A stretch of DNA of 64,000 nt, taken from positions 1 through 64,000 of the forward strand of contig NZ_VFRA01000001.1 in the NCBI RefSeq assembly GCF_006788895.1, in the 5' to 3' direction. Below the pieces are notes generated by a model, which saw only the letters and a program-made list of their open reading frames with translations, was not told the DNA's origin and did not search any database. A program made the translations under genes and the position numbers. Each line of letters begins with the position of its first letter. Within the stretch, counting starts at the first letter, position 1. Positions 44,371 through 53,577 of the stretch are shown one piece after another. Origin of the DNA: Rhodoglobus vestalii (GTDB lineage Bacteria; Actinomycetota; Actinomycetes; Actinomycetales; Microbacteriaceae).

Positions 44371-45684
44371 CTACTTGGTTTTCGGGCTCTTCTTATCGTC
44401 TCCCTTGCCCTTATTGGTCTTTGGAGATTTCTTATCCTTCTTCTTGCCACCTGTCTCGTCGGCCTTTTCTCCACCGAAGTGTTCACTCATCTTCGCGGCG
44501 AGTTCGGCACTGCGGCCGGTGGTGTGCTGATAGCGCATTGCGACGTTGGCGGTGGTGTGGCCGAGGCGGTCTTGGAGTTCTTTAATTGTCGCTCCGGTTT
44601 GGGCGAATGCGGTGGCGCCGAAGTGCCTGAGTGCATGGAAGTGGAGGTCGCCGCGTCCGGCGGCTTCTCTGGCTGGATACCAGTAGTCGGTCCAGGTTGA
44701 CGCGGCAAGATGAAGACCCCCTCCCGTCATCGCTTCGTAGACCAGAGATTCTGGGTCTTCACCGACTCGGTCGCGGAGATGGTCGAGGACGATGTCGTTG
44801 ACGTGGGGTGGGAGCGGCACGATACGGATACCGGCTTTGGACTTTGGCGGTCGGAGAATGAATCCCTCACCGGCAACATGGGTGACACCGCGGGAGACAT
44901 CTACATAGATGGTTGTCCGAGGTCGTTTGGCTGTTCCTTCATCGACGATGAGGATGTCCTTGCGGCGCAGCTCGGTGATCTCACCGAACCGCAGAGCAGC
45001 CCACGCACCGAGGACGACCATCGCCTTGAATCTGGGGTCGATGACTTCCAAAATCGTTTTGAGTTCTGTGGCTGTGGGTGGCTTCACCTCAACTCCGGTG
45101 ACGGCGTTGCCGGCTCCTCTTACTTTGCAGGGGGAGACCTGGATAATCCCGTCGTGGACTGCCTGGTCCATGATCGAACGCAGCACCGTGTAGACGCGGG
45201 CTGATTGCGTGACTTTGCCGGTAGCGCGCTGCGCCTTATTCCATTCCCGGACGTCGGTTGGGGTGATCATTGCGATGCGCTGCTCGGACAGCGGAGGGAG
45301 CAGTCTCCTGACCATGCTCAGGTAGTCTTTCCGGGTTCGTGGCGCAAGTTCGCCACCATCTGTCTTCACCCGCGCCATAACCCACTTTTCAGCATACGGA
45401 CCCAAGACTTCTGCTCGCCCTGCTTTGGCTGCACCGTCAGCAGAGGCGGATGCGTAGTTCCAGTCACCGCTGTCGAGCAGGACTCTGACGCGGGCAAGCC
45501 AGGCGCGAGCTTCCGACTTGGTTGGGTAGCTTTTGGGTCCCCGGTATCGTTTACCATCAGGGCCCATGTAGGAGGCGACGTAGCGCTTGCTTGATGATTC
45601 TCGAACAGTTCCGAAGGATTCACGCTTCTTGCGCTTCTTCGCAGGTGGCGTATTTTCGGCGGGTGGAGCTGATCCAGCCATCAT
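44371..45684 (-). CDS. int: Tyrosine-type site-specific integrase of the island
   Basis: A 437-residue phage-type integrase. An N-terminal arm-binding domain (RYVASYMGPDGKRYRGPKSY) and core-binding helix bundle (ARVYTVLRSIMDQAVHDGI) precede the catalytic domain with R232 (AALRFGEI), H350-x-x-R353 (HALRHFGAT), H376 (RLGHTTANV) and the nucleophile Y385 (MRYQHTTG). The C-terminus is an unusual lysine-rich tail with a repeated KKSPKT motif. It reads inward from just inside attR. It should insert and, with the excisionase-like protein at 17065, remove the island at tRNA-Val. Confidence 0.95.
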   Translation of the reverse strand: MMAGSAPPAENTPPAKKRKKRESFGTVRESSSKRYVASYMGPDGKRYRGPKSYPTKSEARAWLARVRVLLDSGDWNYASASADGAAKAGRAEVLGPYAEKWVMARVKTDGGELAPRTRKDYLSMVRRLLPPLSEQRIAMITPTDVREWNKAQRATGKVTQSARVYTVLRSIMDQAVHDGIIQVSPCKVRGAGNAVTGVEVKPPTATELKTILEVIDPRFKAMVVLGAWAALRFGEITELRRKDILIVDEGTAKRPRTTIYVDVSRGVTHVAGEGFILRPPKSKAGIRIVPLPPHVNDIVLDHLRDRVGEDPESLVYEAMTGGGLHLAASTWTDYWYPAREAAGRGDLHFHALRHFGATAFAQTGATIKELQDRLGHTTANVAMRYQHTTGRSAELAAKMSEHFGGEKADETGGKKKDKKSPKTNKGKGDDKKSPKTK

Positions 45685-45853
45685 GGCCTCTCAAGGGTGG
45701 GCCGTTGAGTTAAGCACTAAAAAAGCGTTATCTCATCGGGAACTATGTCCACTAGAAATCCCCAGTGTCGCTACGGTTTTTCATAAACCCCGTAAACAAG
45801 CCCAAGTTTGACATATTTCCCACGAGATTGCTGACCACCCAGTATCGGATAAT

Positions 45854-45879
45854 CTGGTTCGATCCCAGTATCGCTCACT
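45854..45879 (+). repeat. attR: copy of the 3' end of tRNA-Val(GAC)
   Basis: Identical over 26 bp to 15675-15700. The preceding 5' tRNA part is absent, so this is a duplicated end rather than a gene. It marks the right boundary of the island. Confidence 0.93.
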
Positions 45880-45880
45880 C

Positions 45881-45910
45881 GAAAAAGTCCGGCAGTAGCC
45901 GGGCTTTTTC
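45881..45910 (+). terminator. Displaced terminator of tRNA-Val
   Basis: GAAAAAGTCCGGC pairs with GCCGGGCTTTTTC around AGTA, one G-U pair. Before the island arrived it would have followed tRNA-Val directly. Confidence 0.85.
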
Positions 45911-45935
45911 GTTTAACCGAGAGTCACACCTCGAG

Positions 45936-46826
45936 TCAGGCAGGGGTTCTCTTGTCGGAGCATGCGAGTGTGGCAGAGAAGTCCTTCGCTACCCGGGCGA
46001 CGAAGATACCTGCTTCATCAAGGTGCCCACCGAGGCGAGCTTTTGGTGCGCTGATATTGAGCGCCGCAACGAGATTCCCCCGAAAGTCATAGACGGGGGC
46101 CGACACCCCTACGACACCAATTTCGAATTCCTCATCTACCGTTGCATAACCCTGTGAGCGGATAAGTTCGATCTCGCGGACGAGACTCGTGGCATTCGTG
46201 ACTTTGAGGTTGGATGCTGGCACGCTGTCACCACGTGTTGCGCTGCCAATCTGAGGAATGGGAGACGTGACGAGTGCACGATTTGTATTCGTTTCGAACA
46301 CCCGACTGAGTTCTGTATTGCCCCAGGTGCTGACTAGTACGCGACCAGCGGATGTTCGCCAGATTGAGGTACTAACACCCTCCCAACCGAGTCCACGGAA
46401 CGCGTACTCGCTCAACTCGCTCGACAGGGTGAGGACACTTCCGCCGCGCAGAACGCAGAGGTGAGTGGTCTCGTGCGTTGCTGAAACTATTCTGCGGAGA
46501 AATGGCACCGCGATGTGGGCGAGCTGCGCTTCCGCGGTGCGGGCGGCCATTGCATAAAGCTGATGACCTAGTCGGTAGGCGAGAGTGTACGGATCGCGTG
46601 AGACAAGTCCCGCGTCGGCGAGCGTTGCGAGGGTCCGCGAGACTTGCCCCTTATCCCTGTTTGAGATCTCGGCGAGGCGCACCACTCCGAGCCCCTGAGC
46701 TGAGACTGCTTCTTGAGTGCTGAGTGCCTCAAGCAACTCAAGGTCGCGCCGGAGCCCGGAGGAATTGCGCCTCTTCACTGGCAGAGCCAACTCATTCATT
46801 GCACGAGCATAGCGTTTGGTTGACAT
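45936..46826 (-). CDS. IclR-family transcriptional regulator
   Basis: IclR-type regulator (296 residues): winged helix-turn-helix (VVRLAEISNRDKGQVSRTLA, TLADAGLVSRDPYTLAYRLG) and a C-terminal GAF-like effector domain (AHIAVPFLRRIVSATHETTH to GVVGVSAPVYDFRGNLVAAL). It is divergent from the transporter and catabolic operon at 46930 and is the likely regulator of it, responding to a pathway metabolite. ATGs at 46826 and 46799 are both possible; neither has a clear ribosome site. Confidence 0.88.
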   Translation of the reverse strand: MSTKRYARAMNELALPVKRRNSSGLRRDLELLEALSTQEAVSAQGLGVVRLAEISNRDKGQVSRTLATLADAGLVSRDPYTLAYRLGHQLYAMAARTAEAQLAHIAVPFLRRIVSATHETTHLCVLRGGSVLTLSSELSEYAFRGLGWEGVSTSIWRTSAGRVLVSTWGNTELSRVFETNTNRALVTSPIPQIGSATRGDSVPASNLKVTNATSLVREIELIRSQGYATVDEEFEIGVVGVSAPVYDFRGNLVAALNISAPKARLGGHLDEAGIFVARVAKDFSATLACSDKRTPA

Positions 46827-46929
46827 GTGAACAACCGAAGTTGCGCTAATTATCAACAACCCCTTACTGTCAGTCCAACGGTATTAGCCGTCAATAGCGC
46901 GTTCTCGACGATGAGAGGAGCACCTGCCC

Positions 46930-47595
46930 ATGACACCGTTCGACCTTGACGGACTCTTCATCTTCTGGGGTCGACGATGGGACGATATTCTCGAACTCGT
47001 ACTTGAGCACATTTCTGTTGTTGCGATCTCATTGATCATCGCGACGCTGGTCGGCGTTCTGATCGGTTTTCTTGTATGGAATCGGCCAGTGCCGCGATCA
47101 ATTGCCATCGCGTCCGCCGGTGTTGCGCTGACAATTCCGTCACTCGCCCTGCTCGCACTGATCACCCCCATTTTTGGCCTTGGCTGGACCCCGACAGTCT
47201 TGTCGTTAGTGTTTTACTCGCTGCTGCCGATAGTCAGGAATACCGTCGTCGGCCTTCGCGATGTGGCACCCGAGATCATGGAATCCGCTCGCGGCGTAGG
47301 AATGAGCAACCTGCGAATTCTGATCTCGATTCAGCTGCCGATCGCCTGGCCGATCATCCTGACCGGCGTCCGCGTCGCCGCACAGCTCACCATCGGTATC
47401 GCGGCAATCGCCGCGTACGTTGCCGGCCCCGGACTTGGACAATACATCTTTCAGGGTCTCTCGTCGCTGGGATCTAAGAATGCTCTCAACCTTGCTTTGA
47501 CGGGGACGTTGGGTGTGATTCTTTTGGCGCTCATCGTCGATGCGCTTTTTGTTCTCATTACCCGCTATACAACCTCGAGGGGTCTCCGTGCCTGA
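46930..47595 (+). CDS. ABC transporter permease, OpuB/glycine-betaine type (first copy)
   Basis: Permease of 221 residues with about five or six membrane helices and the binding-protein-dependent transport loop APEIMESARGVGMSNLRILI before the ATPase contact. It is related to OpuBB/OpuCB permeases for choline, glycine betaine and similar quaternary amines. GAGAGGAG stands before the ATG. First gene of the operon and overlaps the ATPase gene by 8 bp. Confidence 0.9.
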   Translation: MTPFDLDGLFIFWGRRWDDILELVLEHISVVAISLIIATLVGVLIGFLVWNRPVPRSIAIASAGVALTIPSLALLALITPIFGLGWTPTVLSLVFYSLLPIVRNTVVGLRDVAPEIMESARGVGMSNLRILISIQLPIAWPIILTGVRVAAQLTIGIAAIAAYVAGPGLGQYIFQGLSSLGSKNALNLALTGTLGVILLALIVDALFVLITRYTTSRGLRA

Positions 47596-48631
47596 ATCAA
47601 CTTCCACCGGTGTCACCGCGATTCCCGACAAGACCACCGGCGTTTCTATCGCCCTTGATAACGTGGTGAAGACGTACCCGGGACAGGTCACTCCCGCCGT
47701 CGACCAGTTTTCTATGAATGTCTCTCCTGGCGAGCTCATCATGTTTGTTGGACCAAGCGGTTGCGGTAAGACAACAACGATGAAGATGATCAACCGGATC
47801 ATTGAACCAACCTCGGGATCAATTGCGATTGACGGACGCGATGTACTCTCTCTGGATCCGAACGAACTTCGACGCCACATCGGCTATGTGATTCAACAGG
47901 TTGGCCTTTTTCCTCACATGACGATCGCCGAGAACATTGGCGTTGTCCCGAAGCTGCTCGGTTGGTCTAAAAAGAAGATTTCTGACCGGGTGGATGAACT
48001 ACTCGAGACGGTGCAGTTAGACGCTCGCGAGTTTTCCGGCCGGTACCCCAAGCAGCTTTCGGGCGGTCAACAACAACGCGTAGGCGTAGCCCGCGCATTG
48101 GCCGCTGACCCCCCAGTGATGCTGATGGATGAGCCATTTGGAGCAACCGATCCCATCACGCGCGAAAAACTTCAGGCAGAATTTTTGCACCTACAAGCGA
48201 CCATCGGCAAGACGATTATCTTCGTTACCCATGATTTTGATGAAGCCGTTCTGCTGGGAGACCGTATTGCGGTGTTGAGCGAACGCAGTCAGATCGAACA
48301 GTTCGATACTCCAGCGAAGATTCTCGCGGCGCCCGCGAACGACTACGTATCTTCCTTCATTGGTAGTGGTGCTGCCCTCAAGCGCTTGGTATTGATCCCC
48401 GCGACCGAGGCGAAGTTGGGGGCAGCATCCTCAGCCAGCGGCACTCCAACCATCGATGCCGCACGTAATCTTCGGGACGCACTCGACCTGCTCATCGTTA
48501 CTGGGGCTCCGCTCGTCAACGTCGTCTTAGGCGATGGACGTGCAGTCGGTTCGCTAACCGTCGCGAGTATTTCTGCAACGCTCGGGGTCGAGGTTCTGGG
48601 CGCTAGTGCATCCTCTGCGAGTGCACTATGA
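47588..48631 (+). CDS. ABC transporter ATP-binding protein, OpuB/ProV type
   Basis: ATPase (347 residues) energising quaternary-amine uptake. Walker A GPSGCGKTTTMKMIN, signature LSGGQQQRVGVARAL and Walker B VMLMDEPFGATDP are present. The C-terminal part after residue 250 has one CBS-like repeat (DALDLLIVTGAPLVNVVLGD), where OpuA/OpuC proteins usually have two that sense ionic strength. The GTG at 47588 follows GAGGGG. Confidence 0.92.
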   Translation: MPESTSTGVTAIPDKTTGVSIALDNVVKTYPGQVTPAVDQFSMNVSPGELIMFVGPSGCGKTTTMKMINRIIEPTSGSIAIDGRDVLSLDPNELRRHIGYVIQQVGLFPHMTIAENIGVVPKLLGWSKKKISDRVDELLETVQLDAREFSGRYPKQLSGGQQQRVGVARALAADPPVMLMDEPFGATDPITREKLQAEFLHLQATIGKTIIFVTHDFDEAVLLGDRIAVLSERSQIEQFDTPAKILAAPANDYVSSFIGSGAALKRLVLIPATEAKLGAASSASGTPTIDAARNLRDALDLLIVTGAPLVNVVLGDGRAVGSLTVASISATLGVEVLGASASSASAL

Positions 48632-49419
48632 CCGTCACCACGGAGACCCAATTCTTAGCAACAGTGTCTGCTACGGACGCGAGCGCATTTCACCAGCGTT
48701 TTTGGACGTGGAAGCGTTTTGTGACTCCGCTGGTTGTCGTGGTTATCCTTGCCGGTCTACTCGCGTGGGTCTCAGTACTGCAGCTCGACTCGATTGAAGA
48801 GCGCACCCTGAACTGGCCGTACATCGTGTTGCGGGTCAGAGAACACCTCCTTTTGGCAGTTTCCGCATCAGGACTCGTGGCAGTGCTGGCAATTCCCCTG
48901 GGAACGGTGCTAGCCAAGACCAAGTCCAAAATCCTCAAGGGCGTCGTGCTCACGCTGGCCAATATCGGCCAAGCGACCCCCGCCGTCGGCGTCGTGATCC
49001 TTCTCGCGATTGTTTGGCAAACTGGCTTTACGACCGCGCTGACGGCGCTCGTGATCTACGCCTTCCTTCCGGTTCTGCGAAACACGATGATCGGCATTCA
49101 ACAGGTCGACGTCAGCGTCAGAGAATCAGCGCGCGGAATGGGTATGACACCGCGTCAAGTACTCTTCCGCATCGAACTTCCGCTCGCCGTTCCGGTCATT
49201 CTTGCGGGGCTGCGCACCGCTCTCGTCTTCGCCGTCGGAGTTGCCACAATTGCGACCTTTATTAATGCCGGTGGACTCGGTGACATGATCGTCAACGGCC
49301 TCAAACTGCAGCGCTATCCGGTGCTCGTGGTCGGCGCGGTGCTCGTCGCCTGCATCGCCCTACTTATCGACTGGGTTGCGAGCTTGGCCGAAGATTTCCT
49401 CACGCCCCGCGGTGTTTAA
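48628..49419 (+). CDS. ABC transporter permease, OpuB/glycine-betaine type (second copy)
   Basis: Second permease (263 residues) with an N-terminal extra helix (FVTPLVVVVILAGLLAWV), the transport loop VRESARGMGMTPRQVLFRIE and about six helices. It overlaps the ATPase stop by 4 bp (ATGA). Two different permeases suggest a heterodimeric channel, as in OpuB and OpuC. Confidence 0.9.
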   Translation: MTVTTETQFLATVSATDASAFHQRFWTWKRFVTPLVVVVILAGLLAWVSVLQLDSIEERTLNWPYIVLRVREHLLLAVSASGLVAVLAIPLGTVLAKTKSKILKGVVLTLANIGQATPAVGVVILLAIVWQTGFTTALTALVIYAFLPVLRNTMIGIQQVDVSVRESARGMGMTPRQVLFRIELPLAVPVILAGLRTALVFAVGVATIATFINAGGLGDMIVNGLKLQRYPVLVVGAVLVACIALLIDWVASLAEDFLTPRGV

Positions 49420-49485
49420 CACCACCACAGCAACCTGGCTTTGTTACCCAACTACAGCAATCAACCAACACCATCAGGAGAAACT

Positions 49486-50418
49486 ATGAACAAGAGAATT
49501 CTGCCAATCGTCGCCATTGCTGCGGCCGGAATGCTCGCCCTCACGGCGTGCTCCTCCGCTGAGACCACGTCAGGCAGCCAAGGAACTGAACTGGACGGAC
49601 TTACCGGAGATGTCGGCGCAAAAGACTTTTCGGAGCAATTTATCCTCGCCCACATCACCAGCCAACTGCTGAACGCTTACGGTGCCAACACCGAAGCAAA
49701 CACGAAGCTGGTCGGGTCAGCCAATGTCCGTCAAGCTCTCGAGAATGATGAGTTCATCGGCTACTGGGAGTACACCGGAACCTCGTGGATCACGTACAAC
49801 GGAAATACCTCGCCGGTGCAGGGCACCGAAGCGCAGTTCGAAGCGACGAAAGAAGCTGACGCTGCCAACGGAATCGCCTGGTTGAATCCTGCGCCGCTCA
49901 ACAACACGTATGCCTTCGCAATTCGAGCAGAAAAGGCAGCCGAGCTTGGAGTGAAGACTCTGAGTGATATTGCAGCGCTGCCGAAATCAGAGCAAACGTT
50001 TTGTATCGAGAGCGAGTTTTCGACCCGCGATGATGGCTGGCCCGGACTCAAAGCAGCCTATGGTCTCGACATTCCCGACTCGAGCGTTGCTCTTCTCGAC
50101 ACCGGTGTGATCTACACCGCAACGCAAAAGGGTGACGACTGCAACTTCGGTGAAGTGTTTCAGACTGATGGACGCATTCCCGCCCTCGACCTCGTGGTGA
50201 TGGAAGATGATGCACAATTCTTCCCCGCATACCAGGGGGCCTTCACTCTGAGCCAAGCAACCCTTGACGAGTACCCCGAGATCGCCGACGTCATCGACCT
50301 TATTTCGCCCCTGCTCACTACCGAACAAATGCAGAAGCTGAACGCTCTTGTCGATGTTGACGGCGAAGACCCCGAAGATGTAGCGACCGACTGGCTCACT
50401 GAACAGGGCCTTATCTAA
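49486..50418 (+). CDS. Substrate-binding lipoprotein, quaternary-amine ABC transporter
   Basis: OpuC/ProX-type binding protein (310 residues) with signal peptide and lipobox LTAC at residue 22. The mature part has the family pattern GAKDFSEQFILAHITSQLL, ending with TEQMQKLNALVDVDGEDPED. The ATG at 49486 follows CAGGAG; an upstream ATG is in frame but non-conserved. Its stop TAATG overlaps the Fae-like gene, linking uptake to the catabolic genes. The ligand is unknown; a betaine-like compound is expected. Confidence 0.9.
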   Translation: MNKRILPIVAIAAAGMLALTACSSAETTSGSQGTELDGLTGDVGAKDFSEQFILAHITSQLLNAYGANTEANTKLVGSANVRQALENDEFIGYWEYTGTSWITYNGNTSPVQGTEAQFEATKEADAANGIAWLNPAPLNNTYAFAIRAEKAAELGVKTLSDIAALPKSEQTFCIESEFSTRDDGWPGLKAAYGLDIPDSSVALLDTGVIYTATQKGDDCNFGEVFQTDGRIPALDLVVMEDDAQFFPAYQGAFTLSQATLDEYPEIADVIDLISPLLTTEQMQKLNALVDVDGEDPEDVATDWLTEQGLI

Positions 50419-50927
50419 TGTCGCAGGCCGTTCAAATCGGCGAGAGTTTCATTGGCGACGGTGTCAATGCAGCTCACGTCAACACAGTGTTCGGCCACCG
50501 CGATGGACCAACGGGTGTGGCGTGGGCGACAGCTCTCGCCACACCCAGCGCAGGACACGTGCCGTTCATGGCCGTTTTGCGGCCATCGTTGCCGGTCAAA
50601 CCACTGACGTTATTCGTTACAAAGGCTGCCCCGGCATCCGATGCACACGGACTCAATATTTGGGGCCCGGCGCAAGCAGGAATCGCTGCCGGTGTTGCGG
50701 ATGCGCTTGCCGACGGAGTGATAACGCCAGGGCAAGCAGACACCCACGTGGTTATTGCTGCAGTCTGGGTAAATCCCGCCGCCGACGATGCTGACATCGT
50801 GTACCGCAACAACCGTGAGTCGGTTCGGACTGCTCTCTTGAACGGACGGGATTCGCTCCCGTCGACAGATGCAGTGCTCTCCGCCCGACATTCACCTACC
50901 AACCCTTTTTATACTCCGAAAGTCTGA
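50418..50927 (+). CDS. Formaldehyde-activating enzyme (Fae)-like protein
   Basis: A 169-residue protein with the Fae pattern: GESFIGDGVNAAHVNTVFG (with the active-site histidine), GVAWATALATPSAGHVPFMA, VLRPSLPVKPLTLFVTKAA and IWGPAQAGIAAGVADALADG. Fae joins formaldehyde to tetrahydromethanopterin in methylotrophs. Actinobacteria of this type normally use mycothiol or tetrahydrofolate, so the partner cofactor or true substrate is unclear. Embedded in an operon between a transporter and oxidising enzymes, it may handle formaldehyde or another small aldehyde released from the imported compound. Confidence 0.82.
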   Translation: MSQAVQIGESFIGDGVNAAHVNTVFGHRDGPTGVAWATALATPSAGHVPFMAVLRPSLPVKPLTLFVTKAAPASDAHGLNIWGPAQAGIAAGVADALADGVITPGQADTHVVIAAVWVNPAADDADIVYRNNRESVRTALLNGRDSLPSTDAVLSARHSPTNPFYTPKV

Positions 50928-50930
50928 CCG

Positions 50931-52037
50931 ATGAAGATCACGTCAATCTCCCTCACTCGGCTACGACTGCCGCTTGATCCGCCCTTCAATGCGGCCTGGG
51001 ACCCTAACCCGCGCATTGAGTTCACCGCAACACTCGTCGCGGTAAAAACGGATGAGGGCATCACCGGGTACGGCTCGGGTGACACCATGGACGGATTTGC
51101 AGCCTACGAGCACCTGTTCATCGGCACAGATCCGATGCAGATTCTCAATCAAGTTCGTCGTATCGAGACGATCAACTTTCACGGCGGACGCTACTGGCCG
51201 CTTGAAGCAGCGTTGTGGGACATCATTGGGCAGGTCTCAGGGCTGCCCGTCAGCGTTCTGTTTGGCGGCGCACGTGACCGGCTGCCGGCGTATGCCTCTA
51301 GTGGAGAGCTGAAGCCGCCTGCGGCTCGCGCTGAATCAGCCGTTGCCGCGAAAGAGCGCGGTTTCAAGGCGATGAAAATCCGCATTGCACGTGACAGAAT
51401 CGCGGAGGGTGTGAGCTCGGTTCGTGCCGCGCGTGAGGCGGTCGGGGATGATTTTGATCTGATGGTTGACCTTAACCAGATGTGGCGGATGTCGGGAGAT
51501 ATCACTGCGGCACTGCCGTTGGCTAAGGTGCAGAATCTTGCTGCCGAACTGCATGACCTGGGTGTCTTGTGGCTTGAGGAGCCGCTGCCACAGGTTGATG
51601 TTGCCGGTGCTCAGCGCGTGCGGCAATCAACGGGACTCCAGATTTCGGGGGGCGAGATGGTTCGTAGTGCGCCTGAGATGATGGCATTGATTGAAGCCGA
51701 TGCTTTCGATATTTACCAACCCGATGTTGCTCTCGCTGTAGGAATGTATCGGGCCCGTCAGGTCGCGGAGTCGGCAAACCTGCGACATCGCCTATTCACA
51801 CCCCACACTTGGAGTAACGGGCTTGGCCTTCTGGCGAACCTTCATGTTGCTGCCGGGGTCGATGCTGGACCGTACCTAGAGTTTCCCTACGACCCTCCCG
51901 GATGGACGCCAGAACGGCGCGATTTCTTTATGAATCCGCTCCATATCGATAGCCATGGTGACCTGATCGTGCCTCAACGCCCCGGCCTTGGGGTCGAGGT
52001 CGACTGGGATGCTGTGTCTCGTTTCACAGTCGATTAG
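50931..52037 (+). CDS. Mandelate racemase/muconate lactonizing enzyme family protein (enolase superfamily)
   Basis: Enolase-superfamily enzyme (368 residues). The capping domain precedes a barrel with a KxR-type base (FKAMKIRIA, about residue 148), metal ligands in LMVDLNQ, LWLEEPL and ISGGEM, and a histidine in LFTPHTWSNGLGL paired with the aspartate of DIYQPDVALAVG. The His-Asp dyad places it in the mandelate-racemase-like group rather than the muconate group. It should abstract a proton beside a carboxylate: racemase, epimerase or acid-sugar dehydratase. 3-bp spacing from the Fae-like gene. Confidence 0.88.
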   Translation: MKITSISLTRLRLPLDPPFNAAWDPNPRIEFTATLVAVKTDEGITGYGSGDTMDGFAAYEHLFIGTDPMQILNQVRRIETINFHGGRYWPLEAALWDIIGQVSGLPVSVLFGGARDRLPAYASSGELKPPAARAESAVAAKERGFKAMKIRIARDRIAEGVSSVRAAREAVGDDFDLMVDLNQMWRMSGDITAALPLAKVQNLAAELHDLGVLWLEEPLPQVDVAGAQRVRQSTGLQISGGEMVRSAPEMMALIEADAFDIYQPDVALAVGMYRARQVAESANLRHRLFTPHTWSNGLGLLANLHVAAGVDAGPYLEFPYDPPGWTPERRDFFMNPLHIDSHGDLIVPQRPGLGVEVDWDAVSRFTVD

Positions 52038-52068
52038 TTGCTTCACCACGAGAATGGATACACGCTTT

Positions 52069-53577
52069 ATGAATAATTGGATCGATGCAGCAGCCGCGCT
52101 GAAGCCACGGACACAACTCTTCATCGATGGATCGTTCCGTTCGGCTCTCGATGGCTCGAGCTTCGAGAGCATAGCGCCGCGGAACGGAGCCGTGATCCTT
52201 TCGGTCAGCGCCGCCGGTGAAGAGGACGTCGATGCAGCGGTTGTGGCGGCATCGCGTGCCTTCGATGCTGGCTCATGGTCGCGTGCCGATCGAAGCCATC
52301 GGGCACGCGTACTGCTGAGGCTGTCGGAGCTGATGCTGGAGAATCTTGATGAACTTGCACTCTTAGAGTCACTGGATTCCGGTCATCCTATTTCGGATGC
52401 CCGCAGTGCGGATGTGCCAACGGCTGCTCGCGTTTTTCGCTGGTATGCCGAGTCAATCGACAAGGTCTACGACGAGGTAGCTCCGACCCCGCAGAATGCG
52501 TTGGCATTGGTCACGCGCGAGCCCCTCGGAGTAATCGGCGCAGTTGTGCCGTGGAATTATCCACTCATTATCACGGCGTGGAAAGTTGCTCCCGCACTGG
52601 CTACAGGCAACTCGGTCGTGCTTAAACCCGCTGAATTGACAAGTCTGTCGGCGCTTAAGCTGGCAGAGCTGGCCTCGGAGGCAGGAATTCCCGACGGAGT
52701 ATTCAATGTGGTTCCCGGTCTCGGCGCTGTGGCCGGCAGAGCTCTGGGAATGCATCCGCTCGTGGACAAGGTGACGTTCACCGGATCACCCGCGGTTGGT
52801 CGCGCATTTCTGCGCTATGCAGGAGACTCCAACGGCAAACAGGTCGCGCTTGAACTCGGTGGAAAGTCACCCCAGATCGTACTTTCGGATGCCGAAAATC
52901 TCGAGGCTGCTGCATCTGCCATTGCCTGGGGAATCTTCTACAACGCAGGGCAAACCTGTCACGGAGGTAGCCGATTGATCGTTGATGAGAAAGTGCACGA
53001 TGAGTTGGTGGAGCGCGTGTTGGCAGTGGGCGCAAGCCTGACCTTGGGCGATCCCTTAGACGAGTCGACGCAAATCGGTGCCATTGCGAGTGAGGTGCAA
53101 CTCGATCGCGTGCTCGGCTATGTCGACGTGGCTCGTAGCGAAGGCGCGACGGTGCACGGTGGCGAACGTCAGCATCCTGTCGGCGTTGTCGATGGCTTCT
53201 ATGTTGAGCCGACGGTATTCGATGGAGTTGATAATGCTGGCCGTGTCGGGCAGGAAGAAATTTTTGGCCCCGCGCTGTCAGTCACTACGGTTAGCGGTGC
53301 TTTCGAGGCCGTGCGCGTGGCAAATGAGTCTGCGTATGGCCTCGCCGCGAGCGTATGGACTGCTGACATCACTGTCGCGCATCGTGCAGCCCAGCGGCTG
53401 CGGGCGGGAACCGTGTGGATCAACACTTATGACGCTGCAGACGTGATTACACCCTTCGGCGGTTTCAAGAATTCCGGATCAGGTCGCGACCGCTCTTTGC
53501 ACGCGCTCGATTCCTACACCGCACTAAAAACCACCTGGATCAACCTCGGCGACGACTCGCTCGAGACACAATCATGA
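52069..53577 (+). CDS. Aldehyde dehydrogenase family protein (first of two)
   Basis: NAD(P)-dependent aldehyde dehydrogenase of about 500 residues. The cofactor fold has VPWNYPLIITAWKVAPAL and FTGSPAVGRAF, the general base is in LELGGKSPQIV and the catalytic cysteine in GQTCHGGSRL. Similar in type to betaine- or gamma-aminobutyraldehyde dehydrogenases. ATGs at 52054 and 52069 both fit. The stop overlaps the next start (ATGA). Confidence 0.92.
   Translation: MNNWIDAAAALKPRTQLFIDGSFRSALDGSSFESIAPRNGAVILSVSAAGEEDVDAAVVAASRAFDAGSWSRADRSHRARVLLRLSELMLENLDELALLESLDSGHPISDARSADVPTAARVFRWYAESIDKVYDEVAPTPQNALALVTREPLGVIGAVVPWNYPLIITAWKVAPALATGNSVVLKPAELTSLSALKLAELASEAGIPDGVFNVVPGLGAVAGRALGMHPLVDKVTFTGSPAVGRAFLRYAGDSNGKQVALELGGKSPQIVLSDAENLEAAASAIAWGIFYNAGQTCHGGSRLIVDEKVHDELVERVLAVGASLTLGDPLDESTQIGAIASEVQLDRVLGYVDVARSEGATVHGGERQHPVGVVDGFYVEPTVFDGVDNAGRVGQEEIFGPALSVTTVSGAFEAVRVANESAYGLAASVWTADITVAHRAAQRLRAGTVWINTYDAADVITPFGGFKNSGSGRDRSLHALDSYTALKTTWINLGDDSLETQS

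Larger units (their letters stand above)
15675..45879. mobile_element. Genomic island of about 30 kb integrated at tRNA-Val(GAC)
   Basis: Bounded by perfect 26-bp repeats, with a tyrosine integrase reading from just inside the right end and a small excisionase-like helix-turn-helix gene near the left end. Contents are mainly restriction, toxin-antitoxin and abortive-infection genes, plus an IS3 element and several broken genes. No relaxase, coupling protein, secretion or virion gene was recognised, so transfer would need a helper. Sequence texture inside is patchy: A+T-rich near 26.1 kb, C+A-rich near 33 kb. Confidence 0.9.

Noticed and set aside
43873..44700. Plus-strand 275-codon frame
   Set aside because: Lies antisense to the zinc-ribbon remnant and the integrase 3' end; no family signature, while the minus strand reads as known protein.
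45854..45879. A fifth tRNA gene
   Set aside because: Only the 3' part is present; it is the attR duplicate.
15675..45879. Conjugative element (ICE) or prophage
   Set aside because: No relaxase, coupling ATPase, secretion or virion genes were recognised between the att sites.
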